From Burkholderiales bacterium (lineage in GTDB: Bacteria; Pseudomonadota; Gammaproteobacteria; Burkholderiales; Burkholderiaceae_C): a stretch of 41,065 nucleotides of DNA. Of the stretch, positions 16,586 to 25,009 are shown in pieces. The translations under genes and the position numbers were made by a program. The stretch covers positions 1 through 41,065 of the forward strand of contig JAJUGJ010000029.1 in the NCBI GenBank assembly GCA_029268225.1, given 5' to 3'. Within the stretch, counting starts at the first letter, position 1. Every line of letters begins with the position of its first letter. Below the pieces are notes generated by a model. The model did not search any database. It was not told where the DNA came from and saw only the letters and a program-made list of their open reading frames with translations.

Positions 16586-17682
16586 CACGAACCGGCGCTT
16601 TCCTTCGCGATCAGCCACTTGCCACCAGAGCGGACGAGCTCAAGACGCTTGGTGCTGTTGATGTTCAGGTTGTCGGCACGATAAGCCTGGCGGTAACGGA
16701 CAGAGGCCTTGTCACCCTTGATGTCAACGTCAATGTTAGATACCTCGACGCTGATTTTGCGCTTGCTGACGATGCGGTCACGACGCTCCGTCTCCCAGGC
16801 TTTGCGCGAGCCCTTGCCGCCGTTGAAATCGCGCGTGTAGGCCGCATAGTAGGCGTTCATGTCTTTGCGGCTCCATGCGGACGCCCAGCGCTCGACGGCA
16901 GCTGCCACGTCACGTTCGGCGGCGGTGTTGTCGGACTTGGGTTCTGCTTTGGGCTCAGGCTTGGGCTCGACCTTGGCAACCACCGGTGCAGGGGCGGGCT
17001 TGACGGGGGTGACACTTGGCGTCGCTGGTGCGGGTGTCGGTGTCACTGCCGGCGCAGTGGGGGGGGCGACTGGGCGTGTCGTCGCTGGCGCAGCAGGGGG
17101 CACATTGCCCGCCGCAGCGGCCACGATGCTGTTGCGCTCCTTGGGGAACAGGTCCCGAACCATGGCCAGTTTGGGGGCAACGGCAGAACGTGTGTCGATT
17201 TGAAGTGCCTTCGAGTAGGCCTGGCTGGCCAGTTTGGCATACACATCCCCCAGGTTCTCATACGCGGTCGCGTAACTCGGGTTCGTGCGGATGGCCATTT
17301 CCAGGGCGTTGCGCGCCTTGTCGTACTGGCCTTGCTGCGCGTAAAGCACAGCGAGGTTGTTAAATGGTTCAGGCAACTCGGGATAGTCTTCCGTCAGCTT
17401 CGTGAACGCGGTCACGGCTTCGGCAGAGCGGCCCGCCTGCGACAAACTGATGCCTCGCAAAAAACGCATCATGGGGTCGCGAGGCTTGCCGTTGAGGTAC
17501 TGGTCGGCCTTTTGCAGTGCCTCGGTATTCTTTCCGGCGGCCAACAGTTTCTGAACCTCGGCGATGTCGTCTGCACGGGCGCTGAACGTGGTCATCGACA
17601 GGGCAGCGACGGTCAGACATTGGGCGGCGAGGGACGTCAGACGCAATCCGAATCGGGACGCAGCAGCTTGCATGAGAGACAT
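16585..17682 (-). CDS. Periplasmic TPR protein with NTF2-like C-terminus
   Basis: A 365-residue exported protein of unknown exact role. A signal peptide (cleavage near FSARA/DD, residue 37) is followed by about four TPR units (40-163), for example PEPFNNLAVLYAQQGQYDKARNALE. A long Pro/Ala/Thr-rich linker (192-250) leads to a C-terminal NTF2-like domain (about 255-365: VERWASAWSRKDMNAYYAAY to GGKWLIAKES). The same kind of domain ends the adjacent L,D-transpeptidase. It is the first gene of the operon and probably works with the transpeptidase on the cell wall; that is inference from context. Neither the ATG at 17682 nor the one at 17673 has a clear ribosome site. Confidence 0.85.
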   Translation of the reverse strand: MSLMQAAASRFGLRLTSLAAQCLTVAALSMTTFSARADDIAEVQKLLAAGKNTEALQKADQYLNGKPRDPMMRFLRGISLSQAGRSAEAVTAFTKLTEDYPELPEPFNNLAVLYAQQGQYDKARNALEMAIRTNPSYATAYENLGDVYAKLASQAYSKALQIDTRSAVAPKLAMVRDLFPKERNSIVAAAAGNVPPAAPATTRPVAPPTAPAVTPTPAPATPSVTPVKPAPAPVVAKVEPKPEPKAEPKSDNTAAERDVAAAVERWASAWSRKDMNAYYAAYTRDFNGGKGSRKAWETERRDRIVSKRKISVEVSNIDVDIKGDKASVRYRQAYRADNLNINSTKRLELVRSGGKWLIAKESAGS

Positions 17683-17707
17683 GGGCAAATCAGTGTGTTG
17701 TCGTAGG

Positions 17708-17720
17708 GCGCACTGTGCGC
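17708..17720. repeat. GCGCAC-T-GTGCGC palindrome upstream of the TPR gene
   Basis: A perfect six-base inverted repeat around one base lies 26 bases before the TPR gene start. It is in the 269-base divergent region between the envelope operon and cysS and could be an operator. I recognise no regulator for it. The rest of this region shows only weak promoter elements. Confidence 0.35.
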
Positions 17721-17841
17721 GGGGGACCTGCGGCAAACCGGGCCTGAGTCGGCCTGGCCGAGCGCTCGCATCGGAAGCGCAAGAATAACAGCCCAACCGG
17801 ACTGTCCCTGGAGGGTTCCCCCTGAACACAGGTCATCCCGC

Positions 17842-17847
17842 TATACT
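17842..17847 (+). promoter_or_regulatory. Candidate -10 element of cysS
   Basis: TATACT, five of six matches to TATAAT. No good -35 hexamer is seen 16-18 bases upstream. It would give a leader of about 100 bases in front of cysS. Confidence 0.45.
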
Positions 17848-17951
17848 CGGCAGATTGTATCTGAGTGGTTCTGGCGCGAGATTCGACGTTTCTGATCGTC
17901 TCTTGCTCGCCCTTTGACGGGCCTGCCGCTGCCCCCGATTCCTTCTTTCTC

Positions 17952-19343
17952 ATGAGTTTGCGTCTTTTTAACAGCCTGTCGCGTCAGATCGAGTCTTTTG
18001 TGCCCCTGACGCCCGGGCAGGTCCGCATGTACGTCTGCGGCATGACCATTTACGACTTCTGCCATGTCGGTCATGCGCGCATGATGATGTCCTTCGATGT
18101 GGTCCAGCGTTGGTTGAAGGTGTCGGGCTATCGGGTGACTTACGTTCGGAACATCACCGACATCGACGACAAGATCATTCGTCGTGCGGTCGAGCGAGGC
18201 ATCACCATTCGGGAGTTGACCGACGAGATGACCCGCGCCATGCATGAAGACATCGCTGCGCTGGGTATCGAGCCTCCGACGCACGAGCCGCGTGCCACAG
18301 AGTACGTTGGGCAGATGCTCGACCTCATTGGCAAACTGGAGCACAAGGGTTTGGCCTATCGGGCACCCAACGGTGACGTGAACTACGCCGTGCGCAAGTT
18401 TGAAGGCTACGGAAAGCTCTCGGGTAAGTCGCTTGACCAGTTGCGCGCAGGTGAGCGTGTGGCGGTCGACGATGGCAAGTTGGATCCTCTGGATTTCGTC
18501 CTCTGGAAGGCGGCCAAGGCGGAAGAGCCTGCGGACGCCAAGTACGAGTCGCCGTTCGGCGCAGGTCGTCCGGGCTGGCACATTGAGTGCTCTGCCATGA
18601 GTTGCGCGCTGCTGGGCGAGCATTTCGACATCCACGGCGGCGGACTCGATCTGCAGTTCCCGCATCATGAAAACGAGATCGCGCAGAGCGAAGGGGCCTC
18701 CGGTCAACCGTTTGTCAATTACTGGTTGCACAACGGCTTTCTCAACGTCGACAACGAGAAGATGTCCAAGTCTTTGGGCAATTTCTTCACCATTCGCGAC
18801 GTGCTGAAGGACTATGACGGTGAGACCATCCGTTTCTTCATGCTGCGGGTGCATTATCGGAGCCCATTCAACTTCAGCGATGCGGGCCTGGACGATGCGC
18901 GGATCGGTTTGCGGCGCCTTTACACGGCACTGGACGCCGCAAGCTTGAGTGATGGGGCTGCGATCGATGTGAATTGGTCGCACCCGATGGCCGCACGTTT
19001 CAAGGCCGCCATGGACGAGGACTTCAATACGCCGATCGCGGTGTCCGTCTTGTTCGATCTGGCTGCAGAGGTGAACCGATCCGGTTCTGCGGAGGCCGCG
19101 CAGTTGTTGAAGGGCTTGGCGGGTTGCTTGGGCCTGCTTCAACAGGCGCCCAAGGCCTACCTGCAGGGCGGTGTATCGGGTGATGGCCTCGACGCTGCGG
19201 CAATTGAAGCCCTGATCGTGGCGCGAGCCGATGCCAAGAAGGCGCGTGATTTCGCGCTGGCTGACCGCATTCGTGCGGACCTGGCAGCGCAAGGCATCGA
19301 GTTGAAAGACGGCCCGCAGGGCACGACCTGGGTGAAGGCCTGA
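17952..19343 (+). CDS. cysS: Cysteine--tRNA ligase
   Basis: CysRS charges tRNA-Cys in the cytoplasm. The 463-residue product carries the class I signatures CHVGH (HIGH-like, residues 37-41) and KMSKS (270-274). The zinc ligands are visible: C29 in MYVCGMT, the Cys in GWHIECSAM, and His and Glu in FPHHENE. The C-terminal DALR-type domain and [18 protein letters not shown] end are typical. I take the ATG at 17952 ([10 protein letters not shown]), although TTCTTTCTC before it is not a ribosome site. It overlaps the glycosylase start by one base. Confidence 0.97.
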   Translation: MSLRLFNSLSRQIESFVPLTPGQVRMYVCGMTIYDFCHVGHARMMMSFDVVQRWLKVSGYRVTYVRNITDIDDKIIRRAVERGITIRELTDEMTRAMHEDIAALGIEPPTHEPRATEYVGQMLDLIGKLEHKGLAYRAPNGDVNYAVRKFEGYGKLSGKSLDQLRAGERVAVDDGKLDPLDFVLWKAAKAEEPADAKYESPFGAGRPGWHIECSAMSCALLGEHFDIHGGGLDLQFPHHENEIAQSEGASGQPFVNYWLHNGFLNVDNEKMSKSLGNFFTIRDVLKDYDGETIRFFMLRVHYRSPFNFSDAGLDDARIGLRRLYTALDAASLSDGAAIDVNWSHPMAARFKAAMDEDFNTPIAVSVLFDLAAEVNRSGSAEAAQLLKGLAGCLGLLQQAPKAYLQGGVSGDGLDAAAIEALIVARADAKKARDFALADRIRADLAAQGIELKDGPQGTTWVKA

Positions 19344-20044
19344 TGGGTAGCCCTGCTCCGAACGTGACCGATGTCGCGGCCGAGTCTGGCTCCGACGCGC
19401 TTGTCACGCCACCGTACTGGGACGATGCGTGCAAGCATCTGGCCAAGCGGGACCGCGTCATGCGCAAGCTGATTGCGGATCATGGTCATGCTCGCTTGTA
19501 CAGCCGTGGTGACGCATTCACGACCCTGGCACGCTCCATCGTTGGCCAGCAGATCTCAGTGAAGGCCGCCCAGTCAGTCTGGAACCGTCTGTTGAGTCTG
19601 CTGGGGCAAGACGCAGAGGGTTTTCGCGGCCCGATTCCGGTGGCCGACGTCCTGCATCAGGAGTCTGATCAGTTGCGTCAGGTTGGTTTGTCTGCCCGCA
19701 AGGTGGACTATTTGCGTGACCTTGCGCGCCACTTTGACGAGAATCGACTCCATGTGGCCGACTGGCACGGCATGGGCGATGAAGCCATCATTGATGAGTT
19801 GGTGGCCATCCGGGGGATCGGTCGCTGGACGGCCGAGATGTTTTTGATTTTCCATCTCATGCGGCCCAATGTGCTGCCCCTCGACGACGTGGGGCTGATC
19901 AAAGGGATCAGCATGAGCTATTTCAGTGGTGAGCCGGTGTCGCGCGCAGAAGCGCGCGACGTGGCCGAAGCCTGGGCCCCCTACCGTACCGTGGGGACCT
20001 GGTATCTGTGGCGCAGTCTTGACCCACTGCCCGTAGAGTATTGA
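19343..20044 (+). CDS. DNA-3-methyladenine glycosylase II-like (HhH-GPD)
   Basis: A 233-residue base-excision repair glycosylase of the AlkA type, removing alkylated purines from DNA. The helix-hairpin-helix IRGIGRWTAEMFLIF (about residue 157 on) is followed by LPLDDVGL, which holds the catalytic Asp. ARSIVGQQISVKAA, the usual entry of the HhH-GPD fold, is at about residue 62. It lacks the four-Cys iron-sulfur motif of MutY/Nth. It lacks the large N-terminal domain of E. coli AlkA, like many short family members. Its start overlaps the cysS stop (TGATG), so translation is coupled; no functional link to CysRS is implied. Confidence 0.92.
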   Translation: MGSPAPNVTDVAAESGSDALVTPPYWDDACKHLAKRDRVMRKLIADHGHARLYSRGDAFTTLARSIVGQQISVKAAQSVWNRLLSLLGQDAEGFRGPIPVADVLHQESDQLRQVGLSARKVDYLRDLARHFDENRLHVADWHGMGDEAIIDELVAIRGIGRWTAEMFLIFHLMRPNVLPLDDVGLIKGISMSYFSGEPVSRAEARDVAEAWAPYRTVGTWYLWRSLDPLPVEY

Positions 20045-20074
20045 CGCCAACCGGCGTGAAGAAGGAAATTTGCC

Positions 20075-21046
20075 ATGAGCAAACGACACTTTCTGGAGTT
20101 CGAGCAACCCATCGCCGAACTGGAATCCAAGATCGAAGAACTGCGCTATGTGCAGAGTGAATCGGCTGTGGACATCTCGGAAGAGATTGACCGACTGAGC
20201 AAGAAGAGTTTGCAGCTGACCAAGGACATCTACTCGACCTTGTCACCCTGGCAGGTCACGCAGATTTCCCGTCACCCTCAGCGTCCTTACACCATGGATT
20301 ACGTGAACGAGTTGTTCACCGACTTCCAGGAAATGCACGGTGATCGCCATTTTGCAGATGATCTTTCCATCGTGGGCGGCTTGGCACGCTTCAATGGTCA
20401 GCCCTGCATGGTGCTGGGTCATCAGAAGGGCCGAGACACGAAGGAGCGCACGGCGCGGAACTTCGGCATGTCGCGTCCTGAGGGTTATCGCAAGGCGCTG
20501 CGTCTCATGCAGACTGCCGAGAAGTTTGGTTTGCCGGTGTTCACCTTTGTGGATACGCCTGGCGCCTATCCCGGCATCGGTGCAGAGGAGCGCAATCAGT
20601 CTGAAGCCATCGGACGCAACATCTTCGAGATGGCGCGCTTGGAGGTGCCCATCATCACGACCATCATCGGGGAGGGTGGCTCTGGGGGGGCGCTAGCCAT
20701 CAGCGTGGCCGACCAGGTGCTCATGATGCAGTACTCGGTGTATTCGGTGATTTCGCCGGAAGGCTGTGCTTCCATTTTGTGGAAGACTTCGGACAAAGCC
20801 TCTGATGCTGCCGAAGCCTTGGGCATCACTGCCCATCGCCTGAAGGCGCTGGGCCTGATCGACAAGATCGTCAGCGAACCCGTGGGCGGAGCGCACCGTG
20901 ACTACAAGCAGGCCTGCGCCAACCTCAAGCGAGCCCTGAATGACGCGATGCGCCATGTGGGTGACATGAAGGTCAAGGACTTGCTGCAGACGCGTTACGA
21001 CCGCCTGCAAAGCTATGGCCGTTTCAACGACACCAAGGAATCCTGA
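20075..21046 (+). CDS. accA: Acetyl-CoA carboxylase carboxyltransferase subunit alpha
   Basis: AccA with AccD transfers the carboxyl group from biotin to acetyl-CoA, making malonyl-CoA for fatty acid synthesis. The 323 residues match the family length (about 319). Typical segments include [40 protein letters not shown] and [11 protein letters not shown], the oxyanion-hole glycines. GAAGGAAA lies before the ATG at normal distance. It sits 30 bases after the glycosylase and 18 before tilS, so cysS, the glycosylase, accA and tilS look like one transcript. Confidence 0.98.
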   Translation: MSKRHFLEFEQPIAELESKIEELRYVQSESAVDISEEIDRLSKKSLQLTKDIYSTLSPWQVTQISRHPQRPYTMDYVNELFTDFQEMHGDRHFADDLSIVGGLARFNGQPCMVLGHQKGRDTKERTARNFGMSRPEGYRKALRLMQTAEKFGLPVFTFVDTPGAYPGIGAEERNQSEAIGRNIFEMARLEVPIITTIIGEGGSGGALAISVADQVLMMQYSVYSVISPEGCASILWKTSDKASDAAEALGITAHRLKALGLIDKIVSEPVGGAHRDYKQACANLKRALNDAMRHVGDMKVKDLLQTRYDRLQSYGRFNDTKES

Positions 21047-21064
21047 TCCTCGGGAGAGGCTGCC

Positions 21065-22441
21065 ATGATTGCAGGCGGAGATTCCGCCTGTGTGGCGGTT
21101 GCGTTCAGTGGTGGGCGTGATTCCACTGCGTTGCTGCATGCGACTGCGATGGCTGCTCGGGAGTGGCCGGGTGTGCAGGTGGTTGCGCTGCATGTCCATC
21201 ACGGCTTGAGTGTCCATGCGGACGACTGGTTGCGGCACGCCCAGAGCATGTGCGAGGCATGGGCAAGGCAGGGGTTGCCGGTTCGGTTGTGTTGGCGACG
21301 GGCCCTTTTGACGGTGAAGACGGGCGACAGTGTGGAGGCCGTCGCACGCTCGGCCCGATATCTCGCATTGCAGGAGATGGCCCAAGAAGTCTCTGCAGAC
21401 ATGCTGCTCTTGGCGCACCATCGGCAAGACCAGGCTGAGACTTTGTTGCTGCAAGCCCTGCGGGGTGGTGGCGTGGGTGGATTGGCGGGCATGCCGCGTG
21501 ACACCTTGCGCAATGGTGTGCGCTGGGCGCGGCCCTGGCTGGGCCATCCGCGTTCGGCGATCGAGGCTTACGTGAGTGCGCATGGTCTGCCTTTCATTGA
21601 GGACGACAGCAACACCGATCCTCGGTATGCACGCAATCGCCTGAGGTTGTCGGTGTGGCCAGCGCTGCTCTCTGCGTTTCCCGATGCCGAGGCTTGCCTG
21701 GCGTCATCTGCGCGCCGTTTGTCAGACAGTTTGGCCGTGGCTGAGGCTTGGGGAGGGCAGGTTCTGCCAGTCTTGTGCCCGCATGGCGTCCCTGCGATTC
21801 GGCCAAACTCTGATTGCCAAGGCGAGGCCTCGCTGGATGCGCATGCCTGGGCCTTGCAAGCGGCCCCTTTGCGGCGGGAAAGCTTGCGTCAGTGGTATCG
21901 CTTGGTCACGGGTCAGATCATGTCCGCCAGCTGGGTGGAGCGTCTATCAGACGAGATTCCCGAGCTGCTGCTGAGGGGGCGCGCCACCAGGTGGCCGGAC
22001 ATGGGACTCTCGCTTTACCGTGGCGAGCTGCGGTGGAGAAATGTGCCTCAAGTCGCCTGGGGTGGGGCGTCCGCCCAGGCACCCGAGACGAGCCTGGCCG
22101 TTGAGGGGCCAGGGAACTGGCATGTCCCTGCCTGGCGTGGCACGCTGCGGGTTCGTGAAGTCACGACGGGTGGGATGCCGGTTTGGATGTTGCAGTCGCT
22201 GACCTTGCGTGCGCGGCAGGGGGGAGAGCAATTCCAGATGGGGCCGGGCCGGCCTCCGCGCTCGTTGAAGAAGCAGTTCCAGGCCTTGGGCGTTTCATCT
22301 TGGTCTCGTGGCGGCCCCTTGGTGTGGGTGGTCAACCAATTGGCCTATGTGCCCGGACTGGGGATGGATGCGCGCGTTCAGGCGGCAACCGGGGTGGCTC
22401 AGTGTGCGCTGGAATGGTGTCCTGACGAGGGGCAGGGCTGA
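21065..22441 (+). CDS. tilS: tRNA(Ile)-lysidine synthetase
   Basis: TilS attaches lysine to C34 of tRNA-Ile(CAU) so that it reads AUA. The 458-residue product begins directly at the PP-loop, VAFSGGRDSTAL (S15-S20), followed by ALHVHHGLS and LLLAHHRQDQAETLLLQALRGGG, both typical. The TilS C-terminal domain is seen as GGEQFQMGPGRPPRSLKKQFQ. The N-terminus is short but complete, since GGGAGAGG lies just before the ATG. It is codon-rich in Trp and Arg in the middle domain, which is poorly conserved in the family. It ends the cysS-accA gene run. Confidence 0.95.
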   Translation: MIAGGDSACVAVAFSGGRDSTALLHATAMAAREWPGVQVVALHVHHGLSVHADDWLRHAQSMCEAWARQGLPVRLCWRRALLTVKTGDSVEAVARSARYLALQEMAQEVSADMLLLAHHRQDQAETLLLQALRGGGVGGLAGMPRDTLRNGVRWARPWLGHPRSAIEAYVSAHGLPFIEDDSNTDPRYARNRLRLSVWPALLSAFPDAEACLASSARRLSDSLAVAEAWGGQVLPVLCPHGVPAIRPNSDCQGEASLDAHAWALQAAPLRRESLRQWYRLVTGQIMSASWVERLSDEIPELLLRGRATRWPDMGLSLYRGELRWRNVPQVAWGGASAQAPETSLAVEGPGNWHVPAWRGTLRVREVTTGGMPVWMLQSLTLRARQGGEQFQMGPGRPPRSLKKQFQALGVSSWSRGGPLVWVVNQLAYVPGLGMDARVQAATGVAQCALEWCPDEGQG

Positions 22442-22489
22442 AACTGGCCACTTTATGAAGGCGATTCACCCATGACCGCGGGGTGCGGG

Positions 22490-22495
22490 TAAAAT
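22490..22495 (+). promoter_or_regulatory. Candidate -10 element of lysC
   Basis: TAAAAT, five of six matches to TATAAT. The start point would be near 22502, giving a leader of about 67 bases that begins with the hairpin at 22505-22549. No good -35 hexamer at 16-18 bases; TTCACC at 19 bases is weak. Confidence 0.5.
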
Positions 22496-22504
22496 CGAGA
22501 GTTT

Positions 22505-22553
22505 GATCGCGTGTGCTGGGTGATATGCATGTGTGTTTGACACGCGATCTTTT
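22505..22553 (+). promoter_or_regulatory. Terminator-like hairpin in the lysC leader
   Basis: GATCGCGTGT at 22505-22514 and ACACGCGATC at 22540-22549 are perfect ten-base arms, followed directly by TTTT. The loop is 25 bases. It lies between the likely lysC promoter and the lysC ATG at 22569, so it may attenuate lysC or protect the 5' end. It does not resemble the large lysine riboswitch fold. Confidence 0.55.
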
Positions 22554-22568
22554 CCAACAACATCTGAC

Positions 22569-23801
22569 ATGGCACTGATTGTTCACAAATACGGCGGCAC
22601 GTCGATGGGCTCCACGGAGCGCATTCGCAACGTGGCCAAGCGCGTGGCCAAGTGGGTTCGAGCCGGGCATCAAATCGTGGTCGTTCCGTCGGCCATGAGC
22701 GGCGAAACCAATCGCCTGCTCGGCTTGGCCAAGGAGCTGTCTGACAGCCCAAGTCCGCGCGAGCTCGACATGATCGCCTCGACTGGCGAGCAGGTTTCTG
22801 TGGGCCTGCTGGCCATTGCATTGCAGGCCGAGGGTCTGGATGCCGTGAGTTATGCGGGTTGGCAGGTGCCGGTCAGAACGGACTCTTCGTTCACCAAGGC
22901 CCGCATCGAGAGCATCGACGATGCGCGCGTGCGTGCGGACTTGAATGCTGGCCGCGTGGTCATCATCACTGGTTTCCAGGGCGTCGATCCGAATGGCAAC
23001 ATCACGACCCTGGGCCGCGGCGGTTCGGATACCTCTGCCGTGGCCATTGCCGCTGCGATGAAGGCAGACGAGTGCCTGATCTACACCGATGTGGACGGTG
23101 TGTACACAACCGATCCCCGTGTGGTGCCTGAAGCGCGTCGCCTGAAGAGCGTCAGCTTTGAGGAAATGCTGGAGATGGCATCGTTGGGTTCCAAGGTTCT
23201 GCAGATTCGCTCGGTGGAGTTTGCCGGCAAATATCGTGTGCCCTTGCGTGTGCTGTCCAGTTTCACCCCCTGGGACATCGATCTGGCCGAAGAGGCCAAG
23301 TCGGGCACGCTCATCAGTTTTGAGGAAGACGAGAAAATGGAACAAGCCGTTGTTTCCGGCATCGCATTCACGCGCGACGAAGCCAAGATTACTGTGGTCG
23401 GCGTGCCCGACACCCCCGGTATCGCCTACCAGATCCTGGGCAAGGTTGCCGACGCCAACATTGATGTGGATGTCATCATTCAAAACGTTTCGCACGATGG
23501 CAAGACGGACTTTTCGTTCACTGTGCCGCGCGGCGACCATACCCGTGCGATGGAGATCCTGAAGACTCAAGTGGTGCCCGCGCTGGGGGCTCGCGAGGTG
23601 GTGGGCGACGCGAAAATTGCTAAGGTGTCTATCGTTGGCATCGCCAGCACGATGTTCAAGACGCTGTCGGATGAAGGCATCAACATCCAGATGATCACAA
23701 CCAGCGAGATCAAGACCTCGGTGGTGATTGACGAGAAGTATCTGGAGTTGGCGGTGCGTGCGCTGCACAAGGCATTCGGCCTGGATGAGGCCAAGGCCTG
23801 A
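22569..23801 (+). CDS. lysC: Aspartate kinase
   Basis: Aspartokinase makes 4-phospho-aspartate, the first step to lysine, methionine, threonine and diaminopimelate. The 410-residue product starts [12 protein letters not shown], with the nucleotide-binding KYGGTS at 7-12, and shows [31 protein letters not shown] split over the substrate loop, and two C-terminal ACT domains (about 265-410, e.g. [16 protein letters not shown] and ISTM-like [22 protein letters not shown]) for feedback control by end products. The start at 22569 is preferred over the upstream in-frame start at 22533, which would use part of the leader hairpin. It has its own promoter region and stands before tRNA-Ser. Confidence 0.96.
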   Translation: MALIVHKYGGTSMGSTERIRNVAKRVAKWVRAGHQIVVVPSAMSGETNRLLGLAKELSDSPSPRELDMIASTGEQVSVGLLAIALQAEGLDAVSYAGWQVPVRTDSSFTKARIESIDDARVRADLNAGRVVIITGFQGVDPNGNITTLGRGGSDTSAVAIAAAMKADECLIYTDVDGVYTTDPRVVPEARRLKSVSFEEMLEMASLGSKVLQIRSVEFAGKYRVPLRVLSSFTPWDIDLAEEAKSGTLISFEEDEKMEQAVVSGIAFTRDEAKITVVGVPDTPGIAYQILGKVADANIDVDVIIQNVSHDGKTDFSFTVPRGDHTRAMEILKTQVVPALGAREVVGDAKIAKVSIVGIASTMFKTLSDEGINIQMITTSEIKTSVVIDEKYLELAVRALHKAFGLDEAKA

Positions 23802-23802
23802 T

Positions 23803-23823
23803 CTGTTGTTTTGAGCACAACAG
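23803..23823 (+). terminator. Hairpin after lysC, weak terminator
   Basis: CTGTTGT at 23803-23809 and ACAACAG at 23817-23823 form a perfect seven-base stem two bases after the lysC stop. There is no T-run, so termination is uncertain; it may only stabilise the 3' end. Confidence 0.4.
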
Positions 23824-23865
23824 GCAGAGGGCTTGAATTTCTGAGCTAGAATGCTTGCTGTTGCT

Positions 23866-23958
23866 GGAGACGTGACCGAGAGGCCGAAGGTGCTCCCCTG
23901 CTAAGGGAGTATGTGGGCAAAACCTGCATCAAGGGTTCGAATCCCTTCGTCTCCGCCA
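23866..23958 (+). tRNA. tRNA-Ser, anticodon GCU
   Basis: The acceptor stem GGAGACG (23866-23872) pairs with CGTCTCC (23948-23954), then the discriminator G and an encoded CCA. The anticodon stem is CTCCC/GGGAG around the loop CTGCTAA, giving anticodon GCT (23900-23902) for AGC/AGU codons. The long variable arm and the T-arm motif GGTTCGAATCC confirm a class II Ser tRNA. Length is 93 bases with CCA. A TAGAAT -10 candidate is at 23847-23852. Confidence 0.97.
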
Positions 23959-23964
23959 AGATGG

Positions 23965-23998
23965 AACCCCAAGTGATTCGTCACTTGGGGTTTTTTCT
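23965..23998 (+). terminator. Strong intrinsic terminator of tRNA-Ser
   Basis: AACCCCAAGTGA (23965-23976) pairs with TCACTTGGGGTT (23981-23992) around a TTCG tetraloop, followed by a T-run. The twelve-base stem closed by UUCG is about as strong as such terminators get. Confidence 0.93.
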
Positions 23999-24025
23999 TT
24001 TGAGTCACGACATCACAGGACCAGC

Positions 24026-25009
24026 ATGTTCAAGAATCTGACGGTGTATCGAATGGGCCCGGATTGGACTGCCACAGCAGCCGAAATCGAGGCCGAGTTG
24101 GACAAGGCGCGCTTCGTCGAATGCGGCGCCACGCAGCAGAAGTCCATGGGGTGGGTAGAGCCGCGCGGAGAGGCTCATGCGCCGCTCGTTGAGGTGGTCG
24201 ATGGGCAGATCTTGCTCAAGCTGATGACCGAGCAGCGTGTGGTGCCCGGTTCGGTGATCAAGAAGCGCACCGAAGAGATTGCGGCAAAGATCGAAGAGCA
24301 GACGGGGCGCAAGCCGGGCAAGAAGCAGGTCAAGGATCTGAAAGAGCAGGCGCTGCATGAGTTGCTGCCGATGGCATTCACCAAGCAATCGACGATTCGC
24401 GTCTGGATTGCGCCCAAGGAACGCTTGTTGATGCTGGATGCGGGCAGCCAAGCCAAAGCCGATGAGGTGGTGACCTTGTTGGCGCAGAGCTTTCAAGGCT
24501 TGTCAATGAGCTTGATTCAGACGGCCATGTCGCCTGCTGCTGCGATGACGCATTGGCTGGGAACCGGTGAGCCTCCTTATCAATTCACGATTGACCGTGA
24601 ATGCGAGTTGAAGTCCACAGACGAAATGAAATCTGTGGTCCGCTACGCTCGGCACAACCTCGATACCGATGAGGTCAAGCAACACATCGTCAGCGGCAAG
24701 GTGCCTACGCGTGTGGCCATGACTTGGCGCGACAGGGTCTCGTTCATCCTGACCGAAGCCCTGCAACTTAAGAAGGTGACGTTCCTCGACGTTGTCTTTG
24801 AGGGGGCCGTGTCGGTGGAAAAAGGTGAAACCTTTGATGCTGATGCCGCCATTGCCACCGGAGAGTTGATTCAGTTGCTGCCAGACTTGGTGGAGGCCTT
24901 GGGCGGGGAGCAGGTCATGGGTCAGAGTGCTCCAACCATGCCTGCACCTGTGTCACCAGCCACGGCCCCGCATCCATCGGTAGATCATGCCCCGCCGTGG
25001 GATGTGTGA
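24026..25009 (+). CDS. rdgC: Recombination-associated protein RdgC
   Basis: RdgC forms a ring around double-stranded DNA and modulates RecA. The 327-residue product begins MFKNLTVYRM and contains the family's QKSMGWVEPRG, LLKLMTEQRVVPGSVIKKRTEE, TGRKPGKKQVKDLKEQA and the RECELKSTDE segment. The core ends near LLPDLVEALGGE, about 300 residues, the E. coli length. The last ~30 residues (Pro/Ala/Ser-rich, ending HAPPWDV) are extra and lie in the region that overlaps the hydrolase gene on the other strand. The gene follows the tRNA terminator, so it must have its own promoter, which I could not place. Confidence 0.95.
   Translation: MFKNLTVYRMGPDWTATAAEIEAELDKARFVECGATQQKSMGWVEPRGEAHAPLVEVVDGQILLKLMTEQRVVPGSVIKKRTEEIAAKIEEQTGRKPGKKQVKDLKEQALHELLPMAFTKQSTIRVWIAPKERLLMLDAGSQAKADEVVTLLAQSFQGLSMSLIQTAMSPAAAMTHWLGTGEPPYQFTIDRECELKSTDEMKSVVRYARHNLDTDEVKQHIVSGKVPTRVAMTWRDRVSFILTEALQLKKVTFLDVVFEGAVSVEKGETFDADAAIATGELIQLLPDLVEALGGEQVMGQSAPTMPAPVSPATAPHPSVDHAPPWDV

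Noticed and set aside
16510..17706. 398-codon plus-strand frame opposite the TPR gene
   Set aside because: Opposite a gene with signal peptide, TPRs and NTF2-like domain; the plus frame is Gly/Arg/His-rich with no motif.
17841..19292. 483-codon minus-strand frame opposite cysS
   Set aside because: cysS carries HIGH, KMSKS and zinc ligands in frame; the opposite frame has no family features.
20043..20056. ACGCC-AACC-GGCGT hairpin between the glycosylase gene and accA
   Set aside because: Only a five-base stem, no T-run, inside an apparent operon.
22501..22568. Lysine riboswitch before lysC
   Set aside because: The leader is only about 67 bases and shows one simple hairpin; the lysine riboswitch needs a five-helix junction of some 170 bases.
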